64,000 bases of DNA, taken from NCBI GenBank assembly GCA_002372175.1, contig DFIS01000035.1, positions 10,952-74,951 on the forward strand. The letters are read 5' to 3'. The translations under genes and the position numbers were made by a program. This document shows positions 52,023 to 60,152 of the stretch, one piece after another. The DNA is from Solobacterium sp. UBA3691 (GTDB taxonomy: Bacteria; Bacillota_I; Bacilli_A; Erysipelotrichales; Erysipelotrichaceae). The notes beneath the pieces are model-generated. The model was given only the letters and a program-made list of their open reading frames with translations, had not been told where the DNA came from and did no database searches. Each line of letters opens with the position of its first letter. Within the stretch, counting starts at the first letter, position 1.

Positions 52023-53152
52023 CAAAAGTATTGATGCAGGGCAATGAAGCCTGTGTAAAGGGTGCAATCGCAGCCGGCATGCGTTTCTTTGCGGGTTATC
52101 CCATTACACCTTCTACGGAGATCGCGGAAGGCTCAGCGGCAGAGCTGCCCAAGGTAGGCGGCAGATTCATCCAGATGGAGGATGAACTTGCCAGTATGGC
52201 AGCTGTATGCGGTGCTTCGATCGCCGGAGCCAAGAGTATGACAGCGACCAGCGGTCCCGGTTTCTCTCTGAAACAGGAGAATATCGGTTATGCCTGTGAG
52301 GCAGAGATTCCCTGTGTCATCGTTGATGTACAGAGAAGCGGACCTTCCACAGGTATGGCAACATCCCCTTCGCAGGGTGATGTCATGCAGGCAAGATGGG
52401 GTACCCACGGTGATCATCCGGTCATCGCTCTGAGTCCTTCTTCCGTTGAAGAGACATACAATCTTGTGATCCGTGCGTTTAACCTTTCCGAGAAATATAT
52501 GACACCGGTCATCTTCCTGATGGATGAGATCATCGGTCATCTGAGAGAAGGTATCGAAGTACATGAGCCCGGGGAGATCATTGACCGCAAACGTCCTTCC
52601 GAAGCCGAAAAGGGTGCCTATAAGCCTTTTGCCCTGGCCGATGGTGAACTGGTTCCGGTGATCCCGGCAGCAGGTACAGGCTATTACTTCAACACTACAG
52701 GTCTGCTGCATGGTGCTGACGGTTTCCCGACCAACGACAACACGGCGGCAGGTGCTCTGGTCAGACGTCTGATCGACAAGATCGAACTGAACAAGGATGA
52801 TATCTGTCAGAGTGAATGCAGAGAGATGGAAGATGCAGAGATCGCCATCGTCTGCTACGGCGGTACTGCGAGAAGTGCAGATGAAGCTGTATATCAGCTC
52901 AGAAACAAGGGTATCAAAGCCGGTATCTTCCGTCCGATCACCGTATGGCCTTTCCCCGACAAGGCATTTAAAGAGATGAAACAGAACGTGAAGAAGATCC
53001 TCGTGGTTGAACACAATGACGGTCAGCTGCTCAGAGAGATCGAACGTTATACAGGTGAAACACCTGTTGAATTCCTCGGTTGTATCAACGGTAAGACGAT
53101 CACACCGCAGGAGATCATCGAGAAGGTGGAGGAGATGCACAATGCCCAGTAA
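52019..53152 (+). CDS. korA: 2-oxoglutarate (2-oxoacid):ferredoxin oxidoreductase alpha subunit
   Basis: A 377-residue subunit with 'FFAGYPITPSTEIAE' (about 20-34), 'QMEDELASMAAVCGASIAG' and 'ATSGPGFSLKQENIGYA', the pyrimidine-binding half of the TPP enzyme. The D-A-B-C order is typical of Kor/Vor four-subunit enzymes, which convert a 2-oxoacid plus CoA to acyl-CoA, CO2 and reduced ferredoxin. SucCD immediately downstream makes 2-oxoglutarate the best substrate; branched 2-oxoacids are the alternative. Confidence 0.9.
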   Translation: MTKVLMQGNEACVKGAIAAGMRFFAGYPITPSTEIAEGSAAELPKVGGRFIQMEDELASMAAVCGASIAGAKSMTATSGPGFSLKQENIGYACEAEIPCVIVDVQRSGPSTGMATSPSQGDVMQARWGTHGDHPVIALSPSSVEETYNLVIRAFNLSEKYMTPVIFLMDEIIGHLREGIEVHEPGEIIDRKRPSEAEKGAYKPFALADGELVPVIPAAGTGYYFNTTGLLHGADGFPTNDNTAAGALVRRLIDKIELNKDDICQSECREMEDAEIAIVCYGGTARSADEAVYQLRNKGIKAGIFRPITVWPFPDKAFKEMKQNVKKILVVEHNDGQLLREIERYTGETPVEFLGCINGKTITPQEIIEKVEEMHNAQ

Positions 53153-53960
53153 ACTGATCAGAGAATACTTCCGGGAAGATCATCTTCCCCATATCTGGTG
53201 CCCCGGCTGTTCCCATGGTTCTTTCATGAGAGCGACAGCTGCGGCGATCGACCAGCTTGGTCTTGACCATGACAAGGTCGTCATCGTTTCCGGTATCGGC
53301 TGTTCCTCAAGAGCTGCCGGATACATGGACTTCAGCACCGTACATACAACACACGGACGTGCACTGGCTTTTGCGACAGGCATCAAGATGGCCAATCCCG
53401 AGCTGGAAGTCATCGTCTTTACCGGTGACGGTGATGTCTCCGCGATCGGCGGTAACCACCTGATCCATGCCTGCCGCAGAAACATCGGCATCACGGCGAT
53501 CGTGCTGAACAACAATATCTACGGTATGACCGGCGGCCAGTACTCCCCGACAACACCGACAGGCGAATACGGTACCACAGCGCCCTACGGCAATATCGAC
53601 CGTGACTTCGACATCGCTGAACTGGCAAAATGCGCCGGTGCCACCTATGCCGCAAGAGCGACAGCCTATGACCTGAACACAGCCACAAGACTGATCAAAC
53701 AGGGTATTGAACATAAGGGCTTCTCGCTGATCGACTGCCTGAGCATCTGCCCGAGTTACTACGGACGGAAAAACAAGAAGGGTGATGCGGTCAGAATGCT
53801 GGAGTGGCAGAGAGACCACAGTGTATCGGTACAGAAGGCTGCCAACATGACACCTGAAGAGCTTGAAGGAAAGATCATCACCGGTGTGATCGGTGAATAT
53901 GAGTATCCTGAATATACCGAAAAATACCAGACGATCATTGACAAGGTCAGAAAGGGGTAA
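53142..53960 (+). CDS. korB: 2-oxoglutarate (2-oxoacid):ferredoxin oxidoreductase beta subunit
   Basis: A 272-residue TPP-binding subunit: 'WCPGCSHGSFMRA', 'VSGIGCSSRAAGYM' and the Mg/TPP strip 'FTGDGDVSAIGGNHLIHACR' followed by 'NNNIYGMTGGQYSPTT'. ATG 53142 overlaps the korA stop by 11 bases, with GGAGG upstream; a longer start within korA has no homology. Confidence 0.92.
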   Translation: MPSKLIREYFREDHLPHIWCPGCSHGSFMRATAAAIDQLGLDHDKVVIVSGIGCSSRAAGYMDFSTVHTTHGRALAFATGIKMANPELEVIVFTGDGDVSAIGGNHLIHACRRNIGITAIVLNNNIYGMTGGQYSPTTPTGEYGTTAPYGNIDRDFDIAELAKCAGATYAARATAYDLNTATRLIKQGIEHKGFSLIDCLSICPSYYGRKNKKGDAVRMLEWQRDHSVSVQKAANMTPEELEGKIITGVIGEYEYPEYTEKYQTIIDKVRKG

Positions 53961-53962
53961 AC

Positions 53963-54496
53963 ATGAAGGAAGAGATCAGATTGACCGGATCAGGCGGACA
54001 GGGCGTTATCCTGGCTTCCGTGATCCTGGCAGAGGCTGCGGTCCTGAACGGACAGAATGCGGCTCAGTCACAGGCATACGGTCCGGAAGCACGCGGCGGC
54101 GCATGCAAGGCCGAAGTCGTCATCAGTGATGAAACGATCCGTTTCGGCAAGGTCATCACACCTTCGTTCCTGCTGGCCCTGAACCAGAAGGCTGCCGATC
54201 AGTACGCTGCAGGTGTATCCCCGGAGACGATCATCATGCTGGATGATTCCCTGACGACACCTGCCGGACTCGAAAATAACAGAGTTATCCGTCTGCCGAT
54301 CATTGAGACCGCCAAGGAGAAGGTCGGAAGACTTGTCACAGCCAATATCGTGGCTGTCGGCGCTATCAACAATGTTCTGAAGATCTGCGACAATGAGACA
54401 CTCTTTGAAGCAGTGAAGATGCATATCCCGAGAGGAACCGAAGAGATCAATCTCAAGGCTCTTTCCGAAGGAGAGAAACTCGGAGGTCAGCTGTAA
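53963..54496 (+). CDS. korC: 2-oxoglutarate (2-oxoacid):ferredoxin oxidoreductase gamma subunit
   Basis: A 177-residue subunit with 'TGSGGQGVILASVILAEAA' (about 8-26) and 'SQAYGPEARGGACKAEVVIS', the CoA-binding gamma domain. AGGGG precedes the ATG. Completes KorDABC, and its stop is immediately followed by the sucC ATG. Confidence 0.92.
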   Translation: MKEEIRLTGSGGQGVILASVILAEAAVLNGQNAAQSQAYGPEARGGACKAEVVISDETIRFGKVITPSFLLALNQKAADQYAAGVSPETIIMLDDSLTTPAGLENNRVIRLPIIETAKEKVGRLVTANIVAVGAINNVLKICDNETLFEAVKMHIPRGTEEINLKALSEGEKLGGQL

Positions 54497-55657
54497 ATGA
54501 AGATCCATGAATATCAGGCCAAGGAGCTCTTTGAAGAGTTTGGTATCCCTGTGCTCGGCGGCAAGGTCGCTGAGACAGCGGAAGAGGCAGTAAAGATCGC
54601 CGAAGGACTGAAGGCACCCTACGTCATCAAGGCGCAGGTGCACTCCGGCGGCAGAGGCAAAGCCGGCGGTGTCAAGCTGGTCAATACACTGGAAGAAGCC
54701 CGTGAGGCAAGTGAGAAGATCCTCGGCATGACGCTTATCACACACCAGACGGGACCGGAAGGCAAGCTGGTCAGAAAGGTCCTGGTTACGGAAGCTGCCG
54801 AAGTTGCGAAGGAATACTACTTTGCGATGACGGTCGACAGAGATACCGGCAAGCTGGCGGTGATCGCTTCTTCCGAGGGCGGCATGGAGATCGAACAGGT
54901 CTCGAAGGAAAGCCCGGAGAAGATCCTGACCGAGAAGATCGATGCTTCCGTAGGCCTCAGAGATTATCATCTGCGTTATCTCGCCGATAAGCTTGGGATT
55001 AAGGATGTCAAGGGCTTCATCAAAACAGGTCTTGGCATGTACAAGCTGTTCTATGCCAAGGACTGCAGCCTGGTCGAGATCAATCCCCTGGCTGAGCTGA
55101 AAGACGGTACGATCGTGGCGCTGGACTCCAAGGTCAACTTCGATGACAACGCGCTGTTCCGTCATCCCGAGATCGAAGCGATGAGAGATCCTGCGGAAGA
55201 GGATCCCCGTGAGCTGGAAGCCAAGGCATATGACCTGAACTATGTATCGCTCGGCGGCAACGTCGGGTGTCTCGTTAACGGTGCAGGTCTGGCAATGGCT
55301 ACGATGGACATGATCCATGCGGTTGGTGCGGTACCTGCCAACTTCCTCGATGTCGGCGGCGGTGCTACGGCTGAAAAGGTCACCCGTGCGTTTGAGATCA
55401 TTCTCTCCGACAAGGGTGTCAAGTGCATCTTCGTCAATATCTTCGGCGGCATCATCAAGTGCGACATGATCGCAGAAGGTCTGATCACAGCAGCCAGGAC
55501 GATGGATCTGCAGATCCCCGTTGTGGCAAGACTTGAAGGCACCAACGTTGAAGAAGGCAAGCGCATGATGCGGGAGTCCGGACTGAATATCCTGCCGGCG
55601 TCCTCCATGCGTGAAGGCGCGGAAATGTGTGCGAAGATCGTAAAGGAGGCAGCGTAA
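54497..55657 (+). CDS. sucC: Succinyl-CoA synthetase (ADP-forming) beta subunit
   Basis: A 386-residue ATP-grasp subunit ('MKIHEYQAKELFEEFGIPV', 'VIKAQVHSGGRGKAGGVKL', 'LVEINPLA', 'NIFGGIIKCDMIAEG'), full length for SucC (about 388). It converts succinyl-CoA, ADP and Pi to succinate, ATP and CoA. Zero spacing from korC supports channelling of the oxidoreductase product into substrate-level phosphorylation. Confidence 0.95.
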   Translation: MKIHEYQAKELFEEFGIPVLGGKVAETAEEAVKIAEGLKAPYVIKAQVHSGGRGKAGGVKLVNTLEEAREASEKILGMTLITHQTGPEGKLVRKVLVTEAAEVAKEYYFAMTVDRDTGKLAVIASSEGGMEIEQVSKESPEKILTEKIDASVGLRDYHLRYLADKLGIKDVKGFIKTGLGMYKLFYAKDCSLVEINPLAELKDGTIVALDSKVNFDDNALFRHPEIEAMRDPAEEDPRELEAKAYDLNYVSLGGNVGCLVNGAGLAMATMDMIHAVGAVPANFLDVGGGATAEKVTRAFEIILSDKGVKCIFVNIFGGIIKCDMIAEGLITAARTMDLQIPVVARLEGTNVEEGKRMMRESGLNILPASSMREGAEMCAKIVKEAA

Positions 55658-56559
55658 TGGCTATTCTCATTAACAAGGATACACGAGTGATCGTGCAGGG
55701 TATGACCGGTTCCCAGGGAACCTTCCATACCGAAAAGATGCTTGAATACGGTACGAAAGTCGTTGCCGGTGTTACGCCGGGCAAGGGCGGACAGACACAT
55801 CTTGGTGTACCTGTCTTCAATACGGTCAGAGAGGCAAAGGAAGCGACCGATGCCAATGCGTCGATCATCTTCGTGCCGGCAAAGTTTGCGGCGGCTTCGA
55901 TCATTGAAGCAGCAGAGGCTGGTCTTCCGCTGATCGTCTGTATCGCCGAGGGTATTCCCGTACTGGATATGATGAAGGTCAGAGAGTACCTGAAGGATAA
56001 GGATGTTACCCTGATCGGTCCCAACTGTCCCGGTCTTTCCACCGTCGGTGAATGCAAGCTCGGCATCATGCCCGGCAATATCCATATTCCCGGTCATATC
56101 GGTGTCGTTTCCCGCTCCGGTACGCTGACATACGAGAGTGTTTCACAGTTAACAGCGCTCGGTCTTGGTCAGACAACAGCTGTCGGTATCGGCGGTGACC
56201 CGGTCAAGTGCTTTACCTTCAAGGATGCGTTAAAGCTGTTTGAACAGGATCCGGATACCTACGGTGTGCTGATGATCGGTGAGATCGGCGGTGCTGACGA
56301 AGAGGAGGCCGCAAGAATGCTCAGAGACGGTGAGTTCACCAAGCCTCTGGCTGCCTTTATCGGCGGTGCTACAGCTCCTCCCGGCAAGCGTATGGGCCAT
56401 GCCGGTGCGATCATCTCCGGTAACAGCGGCACGGCTGCAGGCAAGCAGAAAGCGCTGAAAGAGGCAGGGGCTTCCGTAGCCATGACACCTGACCAGATGG
56501 GCAATGCGATGAAGGATGCCCTCGAAAGAGCCGGTATCCTGGAGAAGTGTCTCGGATAA
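55657..56559 (+). CDS. sucD: Succinyl-CoA synthetase (ADP-forming) alpha subunit
   Basis: A 300-residue CoA-binding subunit. 'VQGMTGSQGTFHTEKML' near the N-terminus, 'GPNCPGLSTVGECKLGIMPG' in the middle and 'GHAGAIISGNSGTAAGK' carrying the phosphorylated histidine (about 246). TAATG overlap with sucC sets the start at 55657. Confidence 0.95.
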   Translation: MAILINKDTRVIVQGMTGSQGTFHTEKMLEYGTKVVAGVTPGKGGQTHLGVPVFNTVREAKEATDANASIIFVPAKFAAASIIEAAEAGLPLIVCIAEGIPVLDMMKVREYLKDKDVTLIGPNCPGLSTVGECKLGIMPGNIHIPGHIGVVSRSGTLTYESVSQLTALGLGQTTAVGIGGDPVKCFTFKDALKLFEQDPDTYGVLMIGEIGGADEEEAARMLRDGEFTKPLAAFIGGATAPPGKRMGHAGAIISGNSGTAAGKQKALKEAGASVAMTPDQMGNAMKDALERAGILEKCLG

Positions 56560-56560
56560 G

Positions 56561-57292
56561 ATGAGAATGCTGGTGGTAGCTGCACATGTCGGTGACTTTG
56601 TGTGGCGCTCTGCCGGGTCTATTGCGAAATACGTACGGGAAGGACATCATGTCGAAGTGATCGTCCTTTCCGACGGTCTTGTGGCAGAAGCGGCAGAGTA
56701 TTGGAAAAGAGAAGGTGCCAATGAACAGGAAGGAGCTCTGATCCGGAAACAGGAAGGTGAAAGAGCTGCTGAGATCCTGCTCGGAAGCACCGAAAACTAC
56801 CACTTTCTTGGCTGGAAAGACCATCCTGTCATACTGAATGAAGAACGTATGGACATCCTGATCGGTCTGATCAGAGATGCCCAGCCGGATATCATTCTTA
56901 CACATGATCTGAAGCGGGATCTCTATAATCCCGATCATGGTCATGTCGGGGAGTTTGTGCTTGAAGCTTCGTGTCATGCCAGGAGTACAGGCAGACATGA
57001 CGGCCACCCGCGGCTGACGCATGTGGCACCGCTGTTCGGCTTTGAGGCAGAGAATCCCGATATCTGCGGCTTTGTGCCGGGGATCTACATCGACATCACA
57101 CAGGACATCGAAAAGAAGTGTGAGGCGATGCGGGCTGTGCAGACACAGTCCAAAATGTACGACAAGTATCTTGCAAAAGCTGCTGTCCGCGGACGTGAGG
57201 CAAGTGCCCGCTGCGGCTGTAAAGGCTGTCAGTACGCGGAAGCTTTCTCACTGACCGGTCCCATCGGCCATGAAGGCAGATTTGTCTGGTAA
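56561..57292 (+). CDS. PIG-L/LmbE-family protein, GalB-like (hydratase candidate), copy 2
   Basis: A 243-residue paralogue of the 47454 product. 'MLVVAAHVGDFVWRSAGSIA' (about 3-22) has the same W-R variant of the deacetylase motif, even closer to the A-D-F-V-W-R string I recall in GalB. 'ILTHDLKRDLYNPDHGHVGE' supplies histidine ligands. It follows sucD by one base and ends the run. Two such proteins with two RraA proteins in one operon suggest two consecutive hydratase/aldolase steps or heteromeric enzymes. Confidence 0.75.
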   Translation: MRMLVVAAHVGDFVWRSAGSIAKYVREGHHVEVIVLSDGLVAEAAEYWKREGANEQEGALIRKQEGERAAEILLGSTENYHFLGWKDHPVILNEERMDILIGLIRDAQPDIILTHDLKRDLYNPDHGHVGEFVLEASCHARSTGRHDGHPRLTHVAPLFGFEAENPDICGFVPGIYIDITQDIEKKCEAMRAVQTQSKMYDKYLAKAAVRGREASARCGCKGCQYAEAFSLTGPIGHEGRFVW

Positions 57293-57330
57293 GAACTTGC
57301 GGGTGAAAATAATATACAAGTGTTAAACTA

Positions 57331-57486
57331 ACGTATTGAGGGAGTAACCAGCTCTACGCAGACAGTTCGTCATCACGGTATGTATTACCCGGATTGTCTT
57401 TAAAAGGTGAGACTCATGTACAGTAGACGGCTGTGTATGAGGCTTGGATATTTACTATAAGCACAGCTGTATGGTTGTGCTTTTTT
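57331..57486 (+). ncRNA. yybP-ykoY-like manganese riboswitch with intrinsic terminator
   Basis: Aptamer about 57331-57421: 'TGAGGGAGTAAC' (57337-57348), 'CGTCATCACGGTA' (57368-57380), 'TACCCGG' and 'GGTGAGACTCA' (57407-57417) reproduce the order GGGGAGUA..CGUCA..CCGG..GAGAC(P1 3' strand) of the Mn2+ riboswitch. P1 is TGAG/CTCA; the internal helix is AGACA..TTGTCT. Expression platform: terminator AAGCACA (57459-57465) / TGTGCTT (57476-57482) plus six T, versus antiterminator ACGGCTGTG (57427-57435) pairing with CACAGCTGT (57462-57470). Mn2+ binding would favour read-through into the transporter gene. Confidence 0.8.
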
Positions 57487-57506
57487 CGACGAAAGGGGTA
57501 ATTCAA

Positions 57507-58772
57507 ATGATTCTTGCGTTATGCTTGTTTGCAGTCATGTATGTACTGCTTCTGGCTCTGCCTAAATACAGGTATATTACAGCGCTTTCTGCAGCTGTGA
57601 TCTTCATGGTGCTGGGGATCCTGCCGCCAGCCAATGCGCTGGGGGCGATCAACTGGAACGTGATCATGATGCTGTGCGGAACGATGATGATCGTTGAGCT
57701 GTTTATCGAAAGCGGGATGCCGGCAAGGATGTCGGAGGGACTGCTGAAGATGGTGCCGAACGTACAGTGGGCTGTCGTTGTACTGAGCTTATTCTCCGGT
57801 ATCATCTCGGCGTTTGTGGATAATGTCGCAACGGTGCTGATGGTAGCGCCGGTAGGTCTTGCGGCAGCCAGAAAGATCGGCACCAACCCGATTCCGGTCA
57901 TCATCAGTATCGCGGTATCCTCGAACCTGCAGGGTGCGGCGACACTGGTCGGTGATACGACAAGTATCCTGCTTGGTTCCTATGCGAACATGAGCTTCAA
58001 TGACTTCTTCTGGTTCCAGGGCAGACCCGGTATCTGCTGGGCGGTAGAGCTTGGTGCGATCCTGACCGTACCGGTGATCCTGTATCTGTTCCGCAAGGAG
58101 AAGGGCAAGGTCGAGTCGGAAGTAACAACGGTAGTTACCGATCATATGCCGACAGTCCTGCTGGTTGGTGTGGTATTACTGCTGATCACAGCTTCACAGT
58201 TTGAAAACAAGCCGGAGCTGACCAACGGTTATATATGCATGACTCTGGGTATTATCGGTACGATCTACGAGATGATCCGACAGAAGAGCACAAGAGTAGT
58301 AACAGATGTACTGAAGTCGGTCGACTATGAGACATTGTTACTGCTGTGCGGTCTGTTCATGGTCATTGAGGGCATTACCGAAGCCGGTGTCATCGATGCG
58401 ATCGCCAATGCCTTCGTCAAGGTAGGCGGTACGAATGTCTTCCTGATGTATACGATGATCGTCTTTGTCTCGGTGTTCGTCTCTGCCTTCGTGGATAATA
58501 TTCCCTATGTCGCAACGATGTTACCGGTCGTGACGGGTATTGCCTCACTGATGGGTATCTCTCCGTATCTGTTTGATTTCGGTCTGCTGATTGGTGCTAC
58601 TCTGGGCGGTAATATTACACCGGTAGGTGCCAGTGCCAACATTGCCGGTATCGGTATCCTGCGCAAGGAAGGTTATGAACCGACAACAGCGGATTTCTTC
58701 CGCATCGGTGTGCCCTTTACGATGACGGCTGTCCTTGCCGGATATGTTATGATCTGGCTGATCTGGTCCTAG
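57507..58772 (+). CDS. ArsB/NhaD/SLC13-type ion transporter under a manganese riboswitch
   Basis: A 421-residue inner-membrane protein of the ion-transporter superfamily with two repeats of about five segments. 'SAFVDNVATVLMVAPVGL' (about 97-114) and 'SAFVDNIPYVATMLPVV' (about 330-346) are the paired helix-break signatures, with 'GNITPVGASANIAG' near 375. AAAGGGG precedes ATG 57507. Sequence alone suggests Na+/H+, arsenite or dicarboxylate transport, but the Mn riboswitch in its leader argues for Mn2+ export or a Mn-linked function. DUF1275 follows in the same transcript. Confidence 0.82.
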   Translation: MILALCLFAVMYVLLLALPKYRYITALSAAVIFMVLGILPPANALGAINWNVIMMLCGTMMIVELFIESGMPARMSEGLLKMVPNVQWAVVVLSLFSGIISAFVDNVATVLMVAPVGLAAARKIGTNPIPVIISIAVSSNLQGAATLVGDTTSILLGSYANMSFNDFFWFQGRPGICWAVELGAILTVPVILYLFRKEKGKVESEVTTVVTDHMPTVLLVGVVLLLITASQFENKPELTNGYICMTLGIIGTIYEMIRQKSTRVVTDVLKSVDYETLLLLCGLFMVIEGITEAGVIDAIANAFVKVGGTNVFLMYTMIVFVSVFVSAFVDNIPYVATMLPVVTGIASLMGISPYLFDFGLLIGATLGGNITPVGASANIAGIGILRKEGYEPTTADFFRIGVPFTMTAVLAGYVMIWLIWS

Positions 58773-58773
58773 T

Positions 58774-59409
58774 ATGCAGAAGTCAGACAGATTCCTGCTG
58801 AGTGCTATGCTGGCCTTCTCCGGAGGCTTTCAGGATGCGTATACGTATATTGCCAGAGGGAAGGTTTTCGCCAATGCCCAGACCGGCAATCTCGTGCTCC
58901 TGAGCGTCAATCTGATGGAAGGCGAGTATGCGGCGGCACTGCATTACATCTGGCCGCTGCTGGCGTTTGCCTGCGGGGTATTTGCGGCTGAGCAGATCGG
59001 CAGCCGCAGACACCGTGATGCACGTCTGCACTGGCGTCAGAAGGTCCTGCTTGCGGAGATCGTCCTGCTTACAGGTGCCGCCTATGTGCCGGAGAGATAT
59101 AACACGCTGGCCAACATGCTGGTATCCTTCAGCTGTGCGATGCAGGTGGAAGCCTTCCGCCATGCCGAAGGGAACAGCTATGCCAGTACAATGATCATCG
59201 GCAACCTCCGCAGCGGTGTTTCCAATCTGTCTGTGTGGCTCAGAGAAAAAGACAGTGCGCACAGGAAGGCGGCACTGTTCTTCTTCAGTATCATCGTTAT
59301 ATTCGGCGTCGGCGGCGGTATCGGCGGGATCATGGCACTGCGTATCGGTATGAAGGCAGTACTGGTCTGTCCGCTGATCCTGCTGCTTGGATGTCTGTAT
59401 ATGAAATAA
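58774..59409 (+). CDS. DUF1275 (YoaK-type) membrane protein
   Basis: A 211-residue membrane protein with about six hydrophobic segments. 'SGGFQDAYTYIARGKVFANAQTGN' spans the family's signature near residues 16-39 (G-x-x-D-A followed by A-N-x-Q-T-G-N), and 'STMIIGNLRSGVSNL' is the second. Function is unknown in general. One base separates it from the transporter stop, so it is part of the Mn-responsive unit. Confidence 0.85.
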   Translation: MQKSDRFLLSAMLAFSGGFQDAYTYIARGKVFANAQTGNLVLLSVNLMEGEYAAALHYIWPLLAFACGVFAAEQIGSRRHRDARLHWRQKVLLAEIVLLTGAAYVPERYNTLANMLVSFSCAMQVEAFRHAEGNSYASTMIIGNLRSGVSNLSVWLREKDSAHRKAALFFFSIIVIFGVGGGIGGIMALRIGMKAVLVCPLILLLGCLYMK

Positions 59410-59428
59410 TGCCCGGATGGGCATTTTT
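59409..59428. terminator. Intrinsic terminator between convergent genes
   Basis: ATGCCC (59409-59414), loop GGAT, GGGCAT (59419-59424), then TTTTT on the + strand. It lies between the DUF1275 gene and the - strand membrane-protein gene. Confidence 0.75.
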
Positions 59429-60047
59429 ATCTATGGATGAGTGCGGAGAGCTGTACAAACAGCACGCCGGTAAAGTAGACGACAAGACACAGGAAGGCAA
59501 ATATCGCAAAGCCGGCAGGCAATCCCCAGCGTGTAAAGCCATACCAGTCATTGGTGTACCGTCCTTCGCCAGCCCCGTTGATCAGGATATTGGAGAGATA
59601 ACATACACCGTAGATAAACATCGGGATGACCGCCAGGATCTTCTCTCTGCCTGTAGGCACCTGTGTCTCCGTCAGGATGAACTCAGCTGCACAGAGCAGC
59701 GGGATAAACGCGTGGAACCAGAAGTTGGAGCCGACATACATCATCCGGTAGCCGAAGATCGGGCCAAGGAAAAAGACCACGACCAGGAAGGTCAGAAAGA
59801 TCGTCGCAGCACCGGTATACTTCAGGAAGAACAGCAGTCTTTCATACCGGGGATCTCTGTACAGAAACAGCCAGATACAGGCGATGACAGCGCAGAGCAG
59901 ATTGGAGAGCACGGTATAGTACTTGAGACTCCAGATACCCCGGGAAGAGAATGTGCCGCCGCCGTGGAAGACCATGCGCAGCCAGGCGGTAAATGTGATG
60001 ACAGCGATCAGGATATTGATGATCACACGTATTGATTCTTTGTTCAT
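59427..60047 (-). CDS. Pr6Pr-family (six-TM) membrane protein
   Basis: A 206-residue protein with six or seven hydrophobic segments. 'TFSSRGIWSLKYYTVLSNLLC' (aa ~32-52) and 'GSNFWFHAFIPLL' (His in membrane, about 108-120) fit the Pr6Pr group. Function unknown. There is no ribosome-binding site; instead TATACT lies exactly 6 bases before the ATG (positions 60054-60059 on the complement), the same leaderless signature seen for tag. Confidence 0.7.
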   Translation of the reverse strand: MNKESIRVIINILIAVITFTAWLRMVFHGGGTFSSRGIWSLKYYTVLSNLLCAVIACIWLFLYRDPRYERLLFFLKYTGAATIFLTFLVVVFFLGPIFGYRMMYVGSNFWFHAFIPLLCAAEFILTETQVPTGREKILAVIPMFIYGVCYLSNILINGAGEGRYTNDWYGFTRWGLPAGFAIFAFLCLVVYFTGVLFVQLSALIHR

Positions 60048-60053
60048 ATCTTG

Positions 60054-60059
60054 AGTATA
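60054..60059 (-). promoter_or_regulatory. -10-like TATACT exactly 6 bases before ATG 60047 (leaderless signature)
   Basis: On the - strand TATACT, then six bases (caagat), then ATG. No Shine-Dalgarno sequence and no clear -35. Confidence 0.45.
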
Positions 60060-60109
60060 TCATGAAGGAAATACTGCTGCGGTAATATGAAAGATAACAG
60101 TCAGACATG

Positions 60110-60143
60110 AAAAAAGGTGCAGTACAGATGTACCGCACCTTTT
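60110..60143. terminator. Terminator downstream of the UgpC/MsmK gene
   Basis: GGTGC-A-GTAC (60116-60125) pairs with GTAC-C-GCACC (60130-60139), one mismatch, 4-base loop; A-run on the left and T-run on the right make it effective on both strands. Confidence 0.8.
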
Positions 60144-60152
60144 GTATCCCTG

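Noticed and set aside
52133..53140. 335-codon open frame on the - strand opposite korA
   Set aside because: Shadow of korA; no ribosome site or homology.
54068..55318. 416-codon open frame on the - strand opposite korC and sucC
   Set aside because: It mirrors strongly conserved + strand genes; the predicted protein looks like the reverse of coding sequence and has no recognisable motif.
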